Virus record (IMG/VR): IMGVR_UViG_3300034980_000395
Span: 1 to 45,484 of that record
DNA: 45,484 bases
Origin: a virus
Direction: 5' to 3' (one strand)
Notes under the pieces: generated by a model
Told to the model about the DNA's origin: nothing
Databases searched by the model: none
The model's input: only the letters and a program-made list of their open reading frames with translations
In this document: positions 27,036 to 34,488 of the stretch, in pieces
Numbering within the stretch: position 1 is the stretch's first letter
Layout of the letters: the number at the start of each line of letters is the position of its first letter
Program-made: the position numbers and the translations under genes

Positions 27036-27725
27036 ATGGCAACAGGCAACGTCATACCTGACCCGATCTTTACCGGGATAGATGCGAACGGAAACCCCCT
27101 CAGTGGGGGGAAGCTGTTTGCATACGCGGCAGGGACCACCACGCCGCAGGATATGTACACGTCGAGTGCGCTTACGACGCCGACTGCGAACCCTGTGGTT
27201 TTGGACTCAGCGGGTCGGGCCACGATATTTTTAAGTTCAGATTCATATAAGTTTATCTTGAAGACCAGCGCCGACGTGTTGGTCTGGGAGGTCGATAACG
27301 TCCAGGCCATTACATTGTCAGCCACGGTGATTGGTGAGAACCTCCCGTTCTTTGGCGATGCGAGTCAGTCTGTGAACGACACGTCTTATGCCAGCGGGGC
27401 TACCGCAGATAAGCTGTCCCCAGGCACGAAGATTCTTCCTCTCGACTCTGCTGATGTCTCTGGAGTGTGGGCGATCAGAGGGATGCTCCTCACTGAGTCC
27501 GGAAGCCATGCGGCGTCAGCGGCGTTGGTGAACCTGACAGACGGCAGTCCCGACACTGCGATTGTTACGATTACCAGCACCTCCACGACGGGAGCCGTCA
27601 TCACGAGCGGTGCTGTGACATTCGCTACATCTGGAGCCACGAAAAATTACGGCATCAAACTGAAGAGCGCGAATGCCGCATCGTATGTGCAGGGGTGGGG
27701 TTTCGAGTTAGTGAGGACTGAGTAA
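27036..27725 (+). CDS. Tail appendage protein with head-binding-like N-terminus (229 aa)
   Basis: Of two nearby ATGs, only 27036 is in frame; GAGG lies eight bases upstream. Residues 5-90 match the pattern of the P22-tailspike-type head-binding domain: NVIPDPIFTGIDANGNPLSG, GKLFAYAAGT, ANPVVLDSAGRA and YKFIL. The remainder is Ser/Thr-rich beta structure without a receptor-binding or enzymatic motif. It would attach to the tail hub and hold further appendage proteins. It lacks the long beta-helix of a tailspike, so adhesion probably depends on the genes that follow. Its stop overlaps the next start. Confidence 0.78.
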   Translation: MATGNVIPDPIFTGIDANGNPLSGGKLFAYAAGTTTPQDMYTSSALTTPTANPVVLDSAGRATIFLSSDSYKFILKTSADVLVWEVDNVQAITLSATVIGENLPFFGDASQSVNDTSYASGATADKLSPGTKILPLDSADVSGVWAIRGMLLTESGSHAASAALVNLTDGSPDTAIVTITSTSTTGAVITSGAVTFATSGATKNYGIKLKSANAASYVQGWGFELVRTE

Positions 27726-28153
27726 TGGCGAAAGCGACAAAGCTGAATACCGGATTGCGTATTGACGCAGGGACACCATACAGCCTGACGATGCCCTCGG
27801 CGGATGCCGTAGGCAGTCTCACCAGTAACGGCTCAGGTGTGCTGTCATTCACTTCGGCGGTCGTGACATATCTGGCGAAGACGGCTGACTATACGGTGAC
27901 CACTGGAGATGCCGGGACAGATTGTCAGATCACGGTCGATGCCAGTGGAGCGGGTCGAACCATTACCCTCTATGCGGCGTCAGGAAATTCTGGCCGACAG
28001 GTCAAGGTAAAGAAGATCGATTCGAGTGTGAACACTGTGACGATTGACGGCAATGCGTCTGAGACCATTGACGGCGCAACGACACAGGTGATCAGCGCTC
28101 AATATACATCCCTGTCGCTGGTCTGCGACGGCAGCAATTGGCACATCTTTTAA
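27725..28153 (+). CDS. Tail fibre or appendage protein (142 aa)
   Basis: ATG overlaps the preceding stop (TAATG). The C-terminal half contains GRQVKVKKIDSSVNTVTIDG, then ETIDGATTQVISAQYTSLSL and SNWHIF, a module common at the ends of phage tail fibre and appendage proteins. The N-terminal part is a short beta region (YSLTMPSADAVGSL). No enzyme motif is seen. It may trimerise with its neighbours. Confidence 0.7.
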   Translation: MAKATKLNTGLRIDAGTPYSLTMPSADAVGSLTSNGSGVLSFTSAVVTYLAKTADYTVTTGDAGTDCQITVDASGAGRTITLYAASGNSGRQVKVKKIDSSVNTVTIDGNASETIDGATTQVISAQYTSLSLVCDGSNWHIF

Positions 28154-28165
28154 GAGGTAATGACG

Positions 28166-28435
28166 ATGTCCTATGCAAGAAGTGTCATTAAGCAAATTCA
28201 GACGGGCGCAACGGCGATTTCAGCCGGAGCCACGAGTGCGACTGCCACGATTACATCGAGCAGCACGAGCAAGTCGCTTGCCTCATTGCGAGTAGCTGGC
28301 GCATACGCTGCTGGTGCATCAAATGGAGACCCGCCGTGGACCGTGACGTTGACGAATGCCACGACGGTGACGGTGAGTAAGGTGACCACCAATAACGCTG
28401 CCTCAGTGCCATGGACAGTCGTGGAGTATTACTAA
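28166..28435 (+). CDS. Small tail appendage protein (89 aa)
   Basis: The frame has ATG at 28160 and 28166; AGAGG is two bases from the first and eight from the second, so 28166 is chosen. The protein is Ala/Thr/Ser-rich beta structure (SYARSVIKQIQTGATAIS), resembling short phage surface proteins. The family is not identified. It is one of a series of short overlapping appendage genes. Confidence 0.6.
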   Translation: MSYARSVIKQIQTGATAISAGATSATATITSSSTSKSLASLRVAGAYAAGASNGDPPWTVTLTNATTVTVSKVTTNNAASVPWTVVEYY

Positions 28436-28653
28436 TGGCCCAACGAAGATTTGTGCAATTAAACGACGATAACATCGTGACCTCGACACTGCTGTCTGAC
28501 TCGACGCCTGGAGTAGACCCAGGTGTGATTCCAGAGGGCATCATCGAGGTAACGGACTATCCCGACGCAGAGACGATTGACTGGTTGCCGGGTGAGGTCA
28601 CGCAAAAACAATGGAACGGATCTACGTTCGTAGATGTTCCAGTGGAGGAATAG
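28435..28653 (+). CDS. Small appendage-region protein (72 aa)
   Basis: ATG overlaps the preceding stop (TAATG). The protein begins MAQRRFVQLNDDNIV and ends with WNGSTFVDVPVEE. The pattern of an N-terminal 'xxRFVxLNxDNIV' strand and a C-terminal 'W(D/N)GxxFxxV' resembles short phage proteins associated with tail fibres. Function unknown. Its stop abuts the next ATG. Confidence 0.6.
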   Translation: MAQRRFVQLNDDNIVTSTLLSDSTPGVDPGVIPEGIIEVTDYPDAETIDWLPGEVTQKQWNGSTFVDVPVEE

Positions 28654-29535
28654 ATGCCATCACAATTTCCTAATGACGCAACACCGCCATCACCGGGGAT
28701 CGTCGAAGGCCGACTCACTGCGACGAGTGGGACACCGGTCACCACGGCTGATGTCTCTGGTGCGACATCGATCTACTTCACGCCATACAAGGGAGACAAC
28801 ATCGCTCTCTATGATGGCTCGAAATGGGTGCTGGTCTCGTTCAGTGAAGTCACGATCAGCCTGTCTGGATACACAGCCATTAAACCCTACGATGTTTTTG
28901 GCTATTTGAGTTCTGGCGCACTGGCTATTGAAACGCTTATCTGGACGAACAATACGACGAGAGCCACCGCTTTAGCACTTCAGAATGGTGTACTTGTTAA
29001 GAGTGGAGCGACAACACGGCGCTATCTTGGAACTGTCTATATCAATGCAAGTGGAGGGCAGACTGAAGACACGATTCTCAAGAGATATATTTGGAACTAC
29101 TACAACCGGATCTCTCGCAACCTGCGCGTCATGGACACAACAAACACATGGACATACACCACAGCGACGGTGAGGCAGCAGCGAGGCAGCGCGGCTAATC
29201 AGGTTGATGTCGTTGTTGGTGTGGCCGAGGTTCCTATATCGCTGTCTCTGAGAATCGGCGCGGGGAATACAAATGTCGGCGTGAATGTGTGGGCTGGGAT
29301 CGGACAGAACGCAACCGCCGCGCCTGTCGCAACCGCACAGTCAAGCTATTCCACGATTGCTGTAGCTAATCACGTACAGATGATTGGCGCAGGGTTAACG
29401 GTATATCCAGCTATCGGGTTTAGCTATTTTCCGATGCTGGAGTGGTCTACGGCTGCTGGTACAACGACCTGGTATGGAAACAACACAGCTAGTACGCCAA
29501 TGCGATCTGGCATGTCTGGATGGATAGAAGGGTAA
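28654..29535 (+). CDS. Tail fibre/appendage protein, conserved phage domain (293 aa)
   Basis: The N-terminal half matches a conserved phage appendage module: GRLTATSGTPVTTADVSGAT, IYFTPYKGDNIALYDG, ETLIWTNNTTRATALALQNG, LVKSGATTRRYLGT, and WNYYNRISRNLRV followed by NQVDVVVGVAEV. I recognise this pattern from many phage tail-region proteins. The second half is beta-rich and more variable, as expected of a part facing the host. GGAGG stands upstream of the ATG. It is the longest of the appendage genes and the best receptor-binding candidate, although no enzyme activity is visible. Confidence 0.78.
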   Translation: MPSQFPNDATPPSPGIVEGRLTATSGTPVTTADVSGATSIYFTPYKGDNIALYDGSKWVLVSFSEVTISLSGYTAIKPYDVFGYLSSGALAIETLIWTNNTTRATALALQNGVLVKSGATTRRYLGTVYINASGGQTEDTILKRYIWNYYNRISRNLRVMDTTNTWTYTTATVRQQRGSAANQVDVVVGVAEVPISLSLRIGAGNTNVGVNVWAGIGQNATAAPVATAQSSYSTIAVANHVQMIGAGLTVYPAIGFSYFPMLEWSTAAGTTTWYGNNTASTPMRSGMSGWIEG

Positions 29536-29539
29536 AAAC

Positions 29540-29953
29540 ATGGAACTACGACTACGCAGTATCTTACTTGGACTTGTCTTCACCGTTGGCCTTGCAGTCC
29601 CGGTCTCGGCGCAGGATCTGGAAAACAGAAGCTGGGCGGTGACATGGCTGTCGGCAGTTAGCACCGATGAGACCACGTCAACGCCCATGCCAGTGAACTC
29701 TGCGATAGACCTTGGCGTCTATGTCGAATGGAGCTCGGGTACAAGTGCGGGCCAGCTTGTCGTGGAAGAAGCGTGGGACTCCAGTTACACCGGAACGTGG
29801 AGTACGATTGGGACGATCAACTGGTCAGCCGCAAGCTCGACTGATGTCTATCACCAGACCGGTTCGTTTCGCGCCTTACGTGTGCGCGTGAATACGGCGA
29901 TTGCTGGTGGGACCATTACGGTGCGCGGTATAGGTAGACCGGCGGCTCAGTAA
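29540..29953 (+). CDS. Signal-peptide-bearing beta protein (137 aa)
   Basis: The N-terminus has a classic secretion signal: basic start (MELRLR), hydrophobic core (ILLGLVFTVGLAV) and a likely cleavage site after VSA-Q at about residue 24. The mature part has beta motifs VVEEAWDSSYTGTWSTIGTI and RALRVRVNTAIAGGTITV, seen in phage surface modules. A signal peptide on a virion-type domain is odd. It might be a periplasmic or outer-surface protein made by infected cells rather than an assembled fibre. Its TAA overlaps the next ATG. Confidence 0.65.
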   Translation: MELRLRSILLGLVFTVGLAVPVSAQDLENRSWAVTWLSAVSTDETTSTPMPVNSAIDLGVYVEWSSGTSAGQLVVEEAWDSSYTGTWSTIGTINWSAASSTDVYHQTGSFRALRVRVNTAIAGGTITVRGIGRPAAQ

Positions 29954-30195
29954 TGGCTCCCACGAACGGAAACGGTGGGCCGTGGTATACCAAGTTCATC
30001 GCGCAGGTCGGAGTGCCGTCAGCTATCGCACTCTTCCTGGTGTATTTTCTTTCGTCGCAAGTCATGATTGCGATTGAAGAACACGCATCGTCAAGTGATC
30101 GGTTGATGCAGGAACTCCTCTCCGTTTCACGCCAAATCTGTCTCAATACCGCAAGCACAGACTCAGCACGATCAGGCTGCATTGGTTCCCGATGA
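29953..30195 (+). CDS. Small single-span membrane protein (80 aa), holin or spanin candidate
   Basis: One clear membrane segment (about residues 20-40, VGVPSAIALFLVYFLSSQVM) is followed by a hydrophilic helical C-terminus with two cysteines. This layout fits class III-like holins or small inner-membrane partners, but the sequence does not prove it, and the endolysin lies far away on the other strand. The ATG overlaps the preceding stop. Confidence 0.55.
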   Translation: MAPTNGNGGPWYTKFIAQVGVPSAIALFLVYFLSSQVMIAIEEHASSSDRLMQELLSVSRQICLNTASTDSARSGCIGSR

Positions 30196-30201
30196 TTGCC
30201 T

Positions 30202-31341
30202 ATGCCGAAGTCCAAGCCGCTGCTTTGTCCCGTTTGTAAAATAAACACTGTTTCCACACCGAAAGTGCAGCGATGCCGATCGTGCTATTACGCACGTACC
30301 GGTATTCAGTCTGTTGCCAGGGTGAATGCGTGTGCTGATTGTGGCGCCGCGTTGCCAAGCCCTAACGCCAAGCGGTGTCGAACCTGCCACTTTAAGTATC
30401 TTTCTGATGAGCGCGAAGAGCGCCAAGCCGTCAAGCAGGCTGAGGTCGCTGCCGCAGCGCCTCAAATCAAGGAACCCCTTGCCTCATACGAAGAAGCGCA
30501 GCAGCAGTGGGATCGCTGTGTTGGGCGCATGAAGAAGCGCAAGGAAAGCGTTCCAGCGAAACCAAAGGGACGCGAACGCGTCGTGGTGATCCCTGATGTT
30601 CACGCCCCATTCCACGAGCCTGATATGCTGGCCTATATTTGTGAAACTGAAGGCGAGAAGTGCGCAAAGGCTATTTGCATTGGAGATATCAGCGATGCGT
30701 ATGCGTTTTCCACGTTTACCAAGTATGAGCGCGTGAGTTTTTCTGAGGAGTGGGCGGCGGTTACGCAGGTGATCGACGCCCTCAGTCGCAGTTTTCACGA
30801 GGTGGAGATTATTATTGGGAATCACGATGCCCGCCTTGAAAAGCGCCTCATGGAACGCCTGACACCAGACATGATTGATGCCATCAGGTATATGAGCGGC
30901 GGCCTGCTGTGCCCTCTCACGGCCCTCGCGAAACAATATAGCAACGTGTCGATCGCCAGACACGAAACGCCCTCAGGGCATTTTGTGGATTGGTTTATTA
31001 CCGATGGCGATGTCTGGCTCGGCCATCCTGAGAAGTTCAGTAAAGTGCCAGGGGCCAGCTTGAGAGCGGTGGAGGATTGGCTCCTGGACAACGAACTCGC
31101 GCTCGGTCTCGACAAGTATCGACTGATTGTCATGGGTCACACACATCAACTCTCCAGTCTGCCATGGCGAGGGAACCAGCTGCTCGTGGAGTGTGGGTGC
31201 ATCTGTCAGACACAGGGATATCAGACGAAGCCGCGTATTGGAGGGCGACCGCAAAAACGGGGGTTCATCGCATACGAGAAGACTGACGGAAAAGTTGACA
31301 TCAATTCAGTCTCCATGCATTGGTTCGATGTCGAGCAGTAA
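30202..31341 (+). CDS. Metallophosphoesterase with two N-terminal zinc ribbons (379 aa)
   Basis: The C-terminal 250 residues carry the metallophosphoesterase signature: IPDVHAPF (D131, H133), IGDISD (D161), GNHD (205-208) and GHTH (about 312-315), which bind two metal ions and cleave phosphoester bonds. The first 65 residues hold two CxxC..CxxC ribbons (C9/C12/C25/C28 and C44/C47/C59/C62). The start could be TTG 30196 or ATG 30202; the ATG is chosen. The fusion of ribbons to the phosphoesterase suggests binding to nucleic acid or protein. The substrate is unknown; DNA, RNA, cyclic nucleotide or phosphoprotein are all possible. Confidence 0.8.
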   Translation: MPKSKPLLCPVCKINTVSTPKVQRCRSCYYARTGIQSVARVNACADCGAALPSPNAKRCRTCHFKYLSDEREERQAVKQAEVAAAAPQIKEPLASYEEAQQQWDRCVGRMKKRKESVPAKPKGRERVVVIPDVHAPFHEPDMLAYICETEGEKCAKAICIGDISDAYAFSTFTKYERVSFSEEWAAVTQVIDALSRSFHEVEIIIGNHDARLEKRLMERLTPDMIDAIRYMSGGLLCPLTALAKQYSNVSIARHETPSGHFVDWFITDGDVWLGHPEKFSKVPGASLRAVEDWLLDNELALGLDKYRLIVMGHTHQLSSLPWRGNQLLVECGCICQTQGYQTKPRIGGRPQKRGFIAYEKTDGKVDINSVSMHWFDVEQ

Positions 31342-31648
31342 ACGGAATCCACTGTTAGTTGATATCCTTGCCGCTCTTGGGGATGTCACCATCAAGCAAC
31401 GCTACCTGATTGACCCATCCAGAAAAGAAAACTACTTTTTACACGGGACGCAACAGGACTCAGAGATTACCATCAACGAAGCCCCGGCGATTGTATCGAC
31501 ATTAATTCATGAGTTGTGTCATTATGTGCGTCCTGACTGGTCGGAGCGCACCGTGCGTCGCCAGACCACGATGTTGCTACGGCAACTGGGACATGCTGAA
31601 GTCCAGGCTATCTACGCGCAATATCAAGAGAGAAAGGTGGATGAGTGA
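31328..31648 (+). CDS. Small HExxH metallopeptidase-like protein (106 aa)
   Basis: The ORF is longer upstream in this frame, but that part overlaps the phosphoesterase gene. The ATG at 31328 (MSSSKRNPLL) overlaps its last 14 bases and is the likely start. The motif LIHELCHYV (H61, E62, H65) is a minimal zinc-peptidase core, and a helix with a conserved LGHAEVQAIY follows. The small size and a single motif make it a stand-alone gluzincin-like or SprT-like protein. A peptidase role is inferred from HExxH only. Confidence 0.6.
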   Translation: MSSSKRNPLLVDILAALGDVTIKQRYLIDPSRKENYFLHGTQQDSEITINEAPAIVSTLIHELCHYVRPDWSERTVRRQTTMLLRQLGHAEVQAIYAQYQERKVDE

Positions 31649-31911
31649 CTGACCGAAATTACGTGACATTCTGTAATGATGTTGAGGGCTTGCTTACGCA
31701 AACTGCGGCCTCGAAGGGGTATAACAATACGGGAACTGATGGCGAAAATCAGGTATACGAATTCATTCGAAGCGTTAATGGTAATGACGGCCACTCAATT
31801 GGCGAGGTGATTTATAAATTACTCCGCTGGAGTCGAAAGGGGAATCCTGAGGATCTCCTTAAAGCGTGTGCGTGGATTTTTTTAATCTGGAAGCATCAAC
31901 GCAATGGCTGA
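31645..31911 (+). CDS. Conserved phage hypothetical protein (88 aa)
   Basis: The GTG start overlaps the preceding TGA. The product MTDRNYVTFCNDVEG ends with GHSIGEVIYKLLRWSRKGN, then EDLLKACAWIFLIWKHQ, a motif I recall from small phage proteins of unknown function. The final helix is hydrophobic and could touch a membrane. It overlaps the start of the next gene by eight bases. Confidence 0.6.
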   Translation: MTDRNYVTFCNDVEGLLTQTAASKGYNNTGTDGENQVYEFIRSVNGNDGHSIGEVIYKLLRWSRKGNPEDLLKACAWIFLIWKHQRNG

Positions 31912-32149
31912 CGGGCTGCTTTTGTTTCTTCGTGGGTTTGTCATGGTCGGCCTTGTCTCGTGGCAAACTCGCGCTCTCCAGATCGGCGAACTCAAGCGGA
32001 TTGCGCTCGGCAGTTTTTTAATTGGCTGCTTCTGGTACACCAACGTGATTGCGACGGTTGAACAGGTTCCGTGGGGCTTTGTGCCCTACGCTAGCGGCTC
32101 GATGGTCGGCGCGCTCCTTGCAGTGCGCCTAAGCCCACCGCCGCGTTAA
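31904..32149 (+). CDS. Small multi-span membrane protein (81 aa), holin-like
   Basis: Three hydrophobic stretches (about residues 5-20, 33-48 and 57-76) suggest a two- or three-span inner-membrane protein, with a short basic C-terminus. The form, SWQTRAL in the first span and VPYASGSMVGALLAVRL in the last, fits small phage membrane proteins seen near late genes. A holin role is possible; superinfection exclusion is an alternative. Its TAA shares bases with the stop of the convergent minus-strand gene. Confidence 0.55.
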   Translation: MADGLLLFLRGFVMVGLVSWQTRALQIGELKRIALGSFLIGCFWYTNVIATVEQVPWGFVPYASGSMVGALLAVRLSPPPR

Positions 32150-32511
32150 ATCGCCTCGTCTGGCGCCGGGATACGAATACCAAAATCCGTCAACGCCCAC
32201 GCCCGAATGCGCTCGAGGTAGTCTTCGAACTGCCCTGTCTCCAGCGTGGCGGTTGAGCGAATTCCAAACTCTCGCTTGAGGTCGCGATGTACGTCTGCTG
32301 GGGTAGCGCCCCACTCAGTTGACAACACCTGCACTACCACTCCGTGGTAATAATTATTCTGGGAATGACTTCGAATGTCTCGAGGTTCACGCACGATGAC
32401 AACGACGTCTCGCCCTGCCATCTCCTTGAGGTGTTGGCGATAAAGCGATGGGCGCTTGAATTCCACTACCCCCGCGCTCGTGATGTGGGCGGCGAAGACA
32501 GGCGTTGGCAT
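32146..32511 (-). CDS. NinB-like or QNxYY-type recombination-associated protein (121 aa)
   Basis: The sequence has the order KRPSLYRQHLKEMAGRDVVV, then RDIRSHSQNNYYHGVVVQVL, then VHRDLKREFGI and a C-terminal FEDYLERIRAW..GIRIPAPDE. I know this pattern from phage proteins often annotated as NinB-like or as a hypothetical DNA-metabolism protein. The RSxxQNxYYxGVVV core is the diagnostic part. A role in phage recombination is a family guess. It is the last gene of the long minus-strand operon and ends against the plus-strand arm with shared stop bases. Its ATG directly follows the stop of the upstream gene. Confidence 0.65.
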   Translation of the reverse strand: MPTPVFAAHITSAGVVEFKRPSLYRQHLKEMAGRDVVVIVREPRDIRSHSQNNYYHGVVVQVLSTEWGATPADVHRDLKREFGIRSTATLETGQFEDYLERIRAWALTDFGIRIPAPDEAI

Positions 32512-32652
32512 TTACTTGGGCCGCTTTGGTTTGGACTTGAAGTGCTCCACCTGGGCTAATCGCTTCTGCGCAGCGCCCCGTGTCGGGTAGGAGCCAAGGT
32601 TCTTTCCCGCTTTCGACACAACGCGGTATCCGCTTTTTGTTTTTCTGATCAT
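32512..32652 (-). CDS. Small basic phage protein (46 aa)
   Basis: This short ORF starts MIRKTKSGYRVVSKAG and continues NLGSYPTRGAAQKRLAQVE with a Lys/Pro-rich tail. The pattern 'KGGYRVVSKAGKNLGTYxTRxxAxKRLxQVE' is common among very short phage proteins of unknown role. AGGAG stands four to five bases before the ATG, and the ATG overlaps the upstream TGA (ATGA), so it is translationally coupled. Confidence 0.7.
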   Translation of the reverse strand: MIRKTKSGYRVVSKAGKNLGSYPTRGAAQKRLAQVEHFKSKPKRPK

Positions 32653-32837
32653 AGGTCTCCTCTCGATCGCACCATCCGGTGCTGAATATATGCAACCTGT
32701 AGCTGGTGAACAAGGCGTTCTCGCTCTTTCGGATCAAGCGGCACAATGTGAAACGCTTTCGGCTCCCACCCGGATCTCTCTAGTAACGCTTGGTAAGTTT
32801 TTAGGCGCTCAAGCGAGAGGTCTTCAGAAATTATCAC
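32649..32837 (-). CDS. Hypothetical 62-residue protein
   Basis: The likely start is GTG at 32837, overlapping the end of the methyltransferase gene by 14 bases. The product is helical and charged (SLERLKTYQALLERSGWEPK, then PKERERLVHQLQVAY). No family is recognised. No clear Shine-Dalgarno is seen, so expression would depend on coupling to the upstream gene. Confidence 0.55.
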   Translation of the reverse strand: MIISEDLSLERLKTYQALLERSGWEPKAFHIVPLDPKERERLVHQLQVAYIQHRMVRSRGDL

Positions 32838-33297
32838 GTTTCAACACCGCGATCATTGACGGGAATGGGGCGCTTGATTTTGCCCCGTGAAACCGTAGTC
32901 GTCCCACAAGAAGCTGGAGCTCTACGCCTGTGCGAGGATGGTGAGACACGCTATCCCAGATGTGCTCATGAAACCACTTGGTGTCCGTGCGTGCTGGCAG
33001 TAGAAACACAACGCTACTCGCATTGTTGAGCTCAATCTCTACACGGGCTTTTTTGAGCCACTGTCCCACGACTCGACCGTAAGGAGGGTTGCACCAGACC
33101 GATCCATTCCATGGCCTCGCTAATCCGTCGTCGCCCCTGGTGTAATACGTTTCGCACTTTGCGTTCTCCGGGGTCGCGCAGACGTCAAGATCAAAAGCAT
33201 AGCGTGCGTTCAAGGTCTGAAAAAGATCGTGTGGGGTTTCCCACTCCGTAGTCTCGTGACTAAACACGGCGGTGAGCGAGGATGTCGTCATGGTCAC
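32824..33297 (-). CDS. Phage N6-adenine DNA methyltransferase, Dam family (157 aa)
   Basis: The protein has the pattern of the phage DNA N-6-adenine-methyltransferase family: EWETPHDLFQTLNARYAFDL at about 19-38, DVCATPEN, and a catalytic CNPPYG motif at 69-74. It would transfer a methyl group from S-adenosylmethionine to adenine, often to protect phage DNA from restriction. No partner nuclease is adjacent. A second internal ATG (MTTSSL) lies two codons downstream. It overlaps the genes on both sides by a few bases. Confidence 0.85.
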   Translation of the reverse strand: MTMTTSSLTAVFSHETTEWETPHDLFQTLNARYAFDLDVCATPENAKCETYYTRGDDGLARPWNGSVWCNPPYGRVVGQWLKKARVEIELNNASSVVFLLPARTDTKWFHEHIWDSVSHHPRTGVELQLLVGRLRFHGAKSSAPFPSMIAVLKRDNF

Positions 33298-33554
33298 TTC
33301 ATCGATCGATAGGCTGGGATCGGCACCCCTGTAATGCCTTCGAGGATGGCCCCCATCGACGGAAACGTATCCTGCTCGAAGCAGGCTCGGTAGGTCGCCT
33401 GATTCACGACGTCTTGCACGTCTGTCCGTCCCAGCTTCTTCGCCTTCGCTTCGACCAGATGGACAAAGTATTCATGGCTCTGCATTAGGGTGAGATATGC
33501 ACTGTCTGTGTGGGCATATTTAATCCACCAGTCATAGTCAGGCACGTTACCCAT
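33294..33554 (-). CDS. Hypothetical 86-residue protein
   Basis: The protein begins MGNVPDYDWWIKYAHTDSAY and contains TDVQDVVNQATYRACFEQDT. It is hydrophilic and without known motifs. It overlaps the upstream gene by eight bases and the downstream methyltransferase by four, as expected in a tight operon. No family recognised. Confidence 0.6.
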   Translation of the reverse strand: MGNVPDYDWWIKYAHTDSAYLTLMQSHEYFVHLVEAKAKKLGRTDVQDVVNQATYRACFEQDTFPSMGAILEGITGVPIPAYRSMK

Positions 33555-33813
33555 GTCGTCCCTCCCGAATCAGCGCGTCCGTCGCTTCCTGCACCTTGTG
33601 GGGGTCGACCTTAAGCCACGCACACCAGAGGTTGAGCTTCTTGTTTGTTGGATCAGAGAGGAATTCCCGTGCAGTCTTCTGAAAATACGCCTGCTGCATC
33701 TTACTCACGCCTCCCACCTTGCTGACGTCCTTGACCGCCCGAATGACCACGCTCGTTGCCAGTCGCGCATACCCCGCCCGATCCAGTTTCGGACTGCCAT
33801 AAACAAGACCCAT
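33547..33813 (-). CDS. Hypothetical 88-residue protein
   Basis: A GGAAAGGAG ribosome site precedes the ATG. The protein begins MGLVYGSPKLDRAGYARLAT and is mostly helical, with KKLNLWCAWLKVDPHKVQEA near the end. It has no known motifs. It sits between the nuclease-like gene and another hypothetical gene, and its role is unknown. Confidence 0.6.
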   Translation of the reverse strand: MGLVYGSPKLDRAGYARLATSVVIRAVKDVSKVGGVSKMQQAYFQKTAREFLSDPTNKKLNLWCAWLKVDPHKVQEATDALIREGRHG

Positions 33814-33818
33814 ACGCC

Positions 33819-34118
33819 TTAACTCCTTTCCCTCGCCCAGGCCACGGCTTCCTCTGCGTCACGTAAGATCACTACGGGGGAGCCAGTCCATCGTGCGATA
33901 AAATCTTCCTGGTCCGGCGTGAGCTTTTGACGGGACAAGGATTTGGCTCCATCCTTAACTTCAATAAGGAAAGTCACACCCGAAATCCCGCACAACAGGT
34001 CAGGAATGCCCTGACCCTGCCCAGCCAGTGACCGGACGGAGACATGGGGGCCGACTGAGCGTAATGCCTGAATGATCTCACTTTGATTCCGGTCCACTTT
34101 CGCTCGATATCTCGGCAT
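33819..34118 (-). CDS. VRR-NUC-like endonuclease (99 aa)
   Basis: The frame is open upstream, but the ATG at 34118 (MPRYRAKVDRNQ) is the likely start and lies 41 bases inside the preceding gene. The core reads GQGIPDLLCG (D40), then FLIEVKDG (E53, K55) and SRQKLTPDQEDF. This order of a PD motif and an ExK motif with a downstream Gln is that of the small VRR-NUC / PD-(D/E)XK nucleases, common in phages and often linked to replication or recombination. It would cut branched DNA. Neighbours are replication genes. Confidence 0.75.
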   Translation of the reverse strand: MPRYRAKVDRNQSEIIQALRSVGPHVSVRSLAGQGQGIPDLLCGISGVTFLIEVKDGAKSLSRQKLTPDQEDFIARWTGSPVVILRDAEEAVAWARERS

Positions 34119-34488
34119 CTTCAGACACCAGTTTAAACACATGATCTGGTGTAACAAAGCAATACTCTGAGATCGTGCGACGTCGTTCTCGGCGTTGGCG
34201 ATTCTCAATCTCCATCCCGAGTTGGGTGCGACATTCACTCACGCGCGTCCGCCACGCGTAGCGCCCACCCAAGCCTTGTAGCACCGAGGCGTCAATCCAT
34301 GTGTTCGGACGCGCCCGAAAGTAGTCCGCAAGGATGTCGCGAAACGCTGCCGGTGATGGGGTGTTAGGGACAACTGGGGCGTCGCCCTCTGACCCATCTT
34401 TTGTGCGCCACTCGCCAAGCTCGTGGTCATAGACTTGTCCCGGTCGCCCAAAGGCGTCGACTGGATTAAACGGAGGCACCTCAACCAT
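34078..34488 (-). CDS. Winged-helix-like phage protein (136 aa)
   Basis: The natural start is ATG 34488 (MVEVPPFNPVDAFG); the longer frame upstream overlaps another gene. Residues from about 50 to 110 read AAFRDILADYFRARPNTWID, then ASVLQGLGGRYAW and RVSECRTQLGMEIENRQ, with strands ISEYCFV. This looks like a winged-helix domain used for DNA binding. It could be a repressor, replication factor or adaptor. Position between a nuclease and the anchor-type protein does not settle the role. It overlaps the next nuclease gene by 41 bases. Confidence 0.6.
   Translation of the reverse strand: MVEVPPFNPVDAFGRPGQVYDHELGEWRTKDGSEGDAPVVPNTPSPAAFRDILADYFRARPNTWIDASVLQGLGGRYAWRTRVSECRTQLGMEIENRQRRERRRTISEYCFVTPDHVFKLVSEDAEISSESGPESK

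Noticed and set aside
32640-32652. Apparent frameshift in the 46-aa gene at an A-run
   Set aside because: On recounting the bases, the run has five A's after AG and the ATG frame reads through intact to the TAA at 32512.
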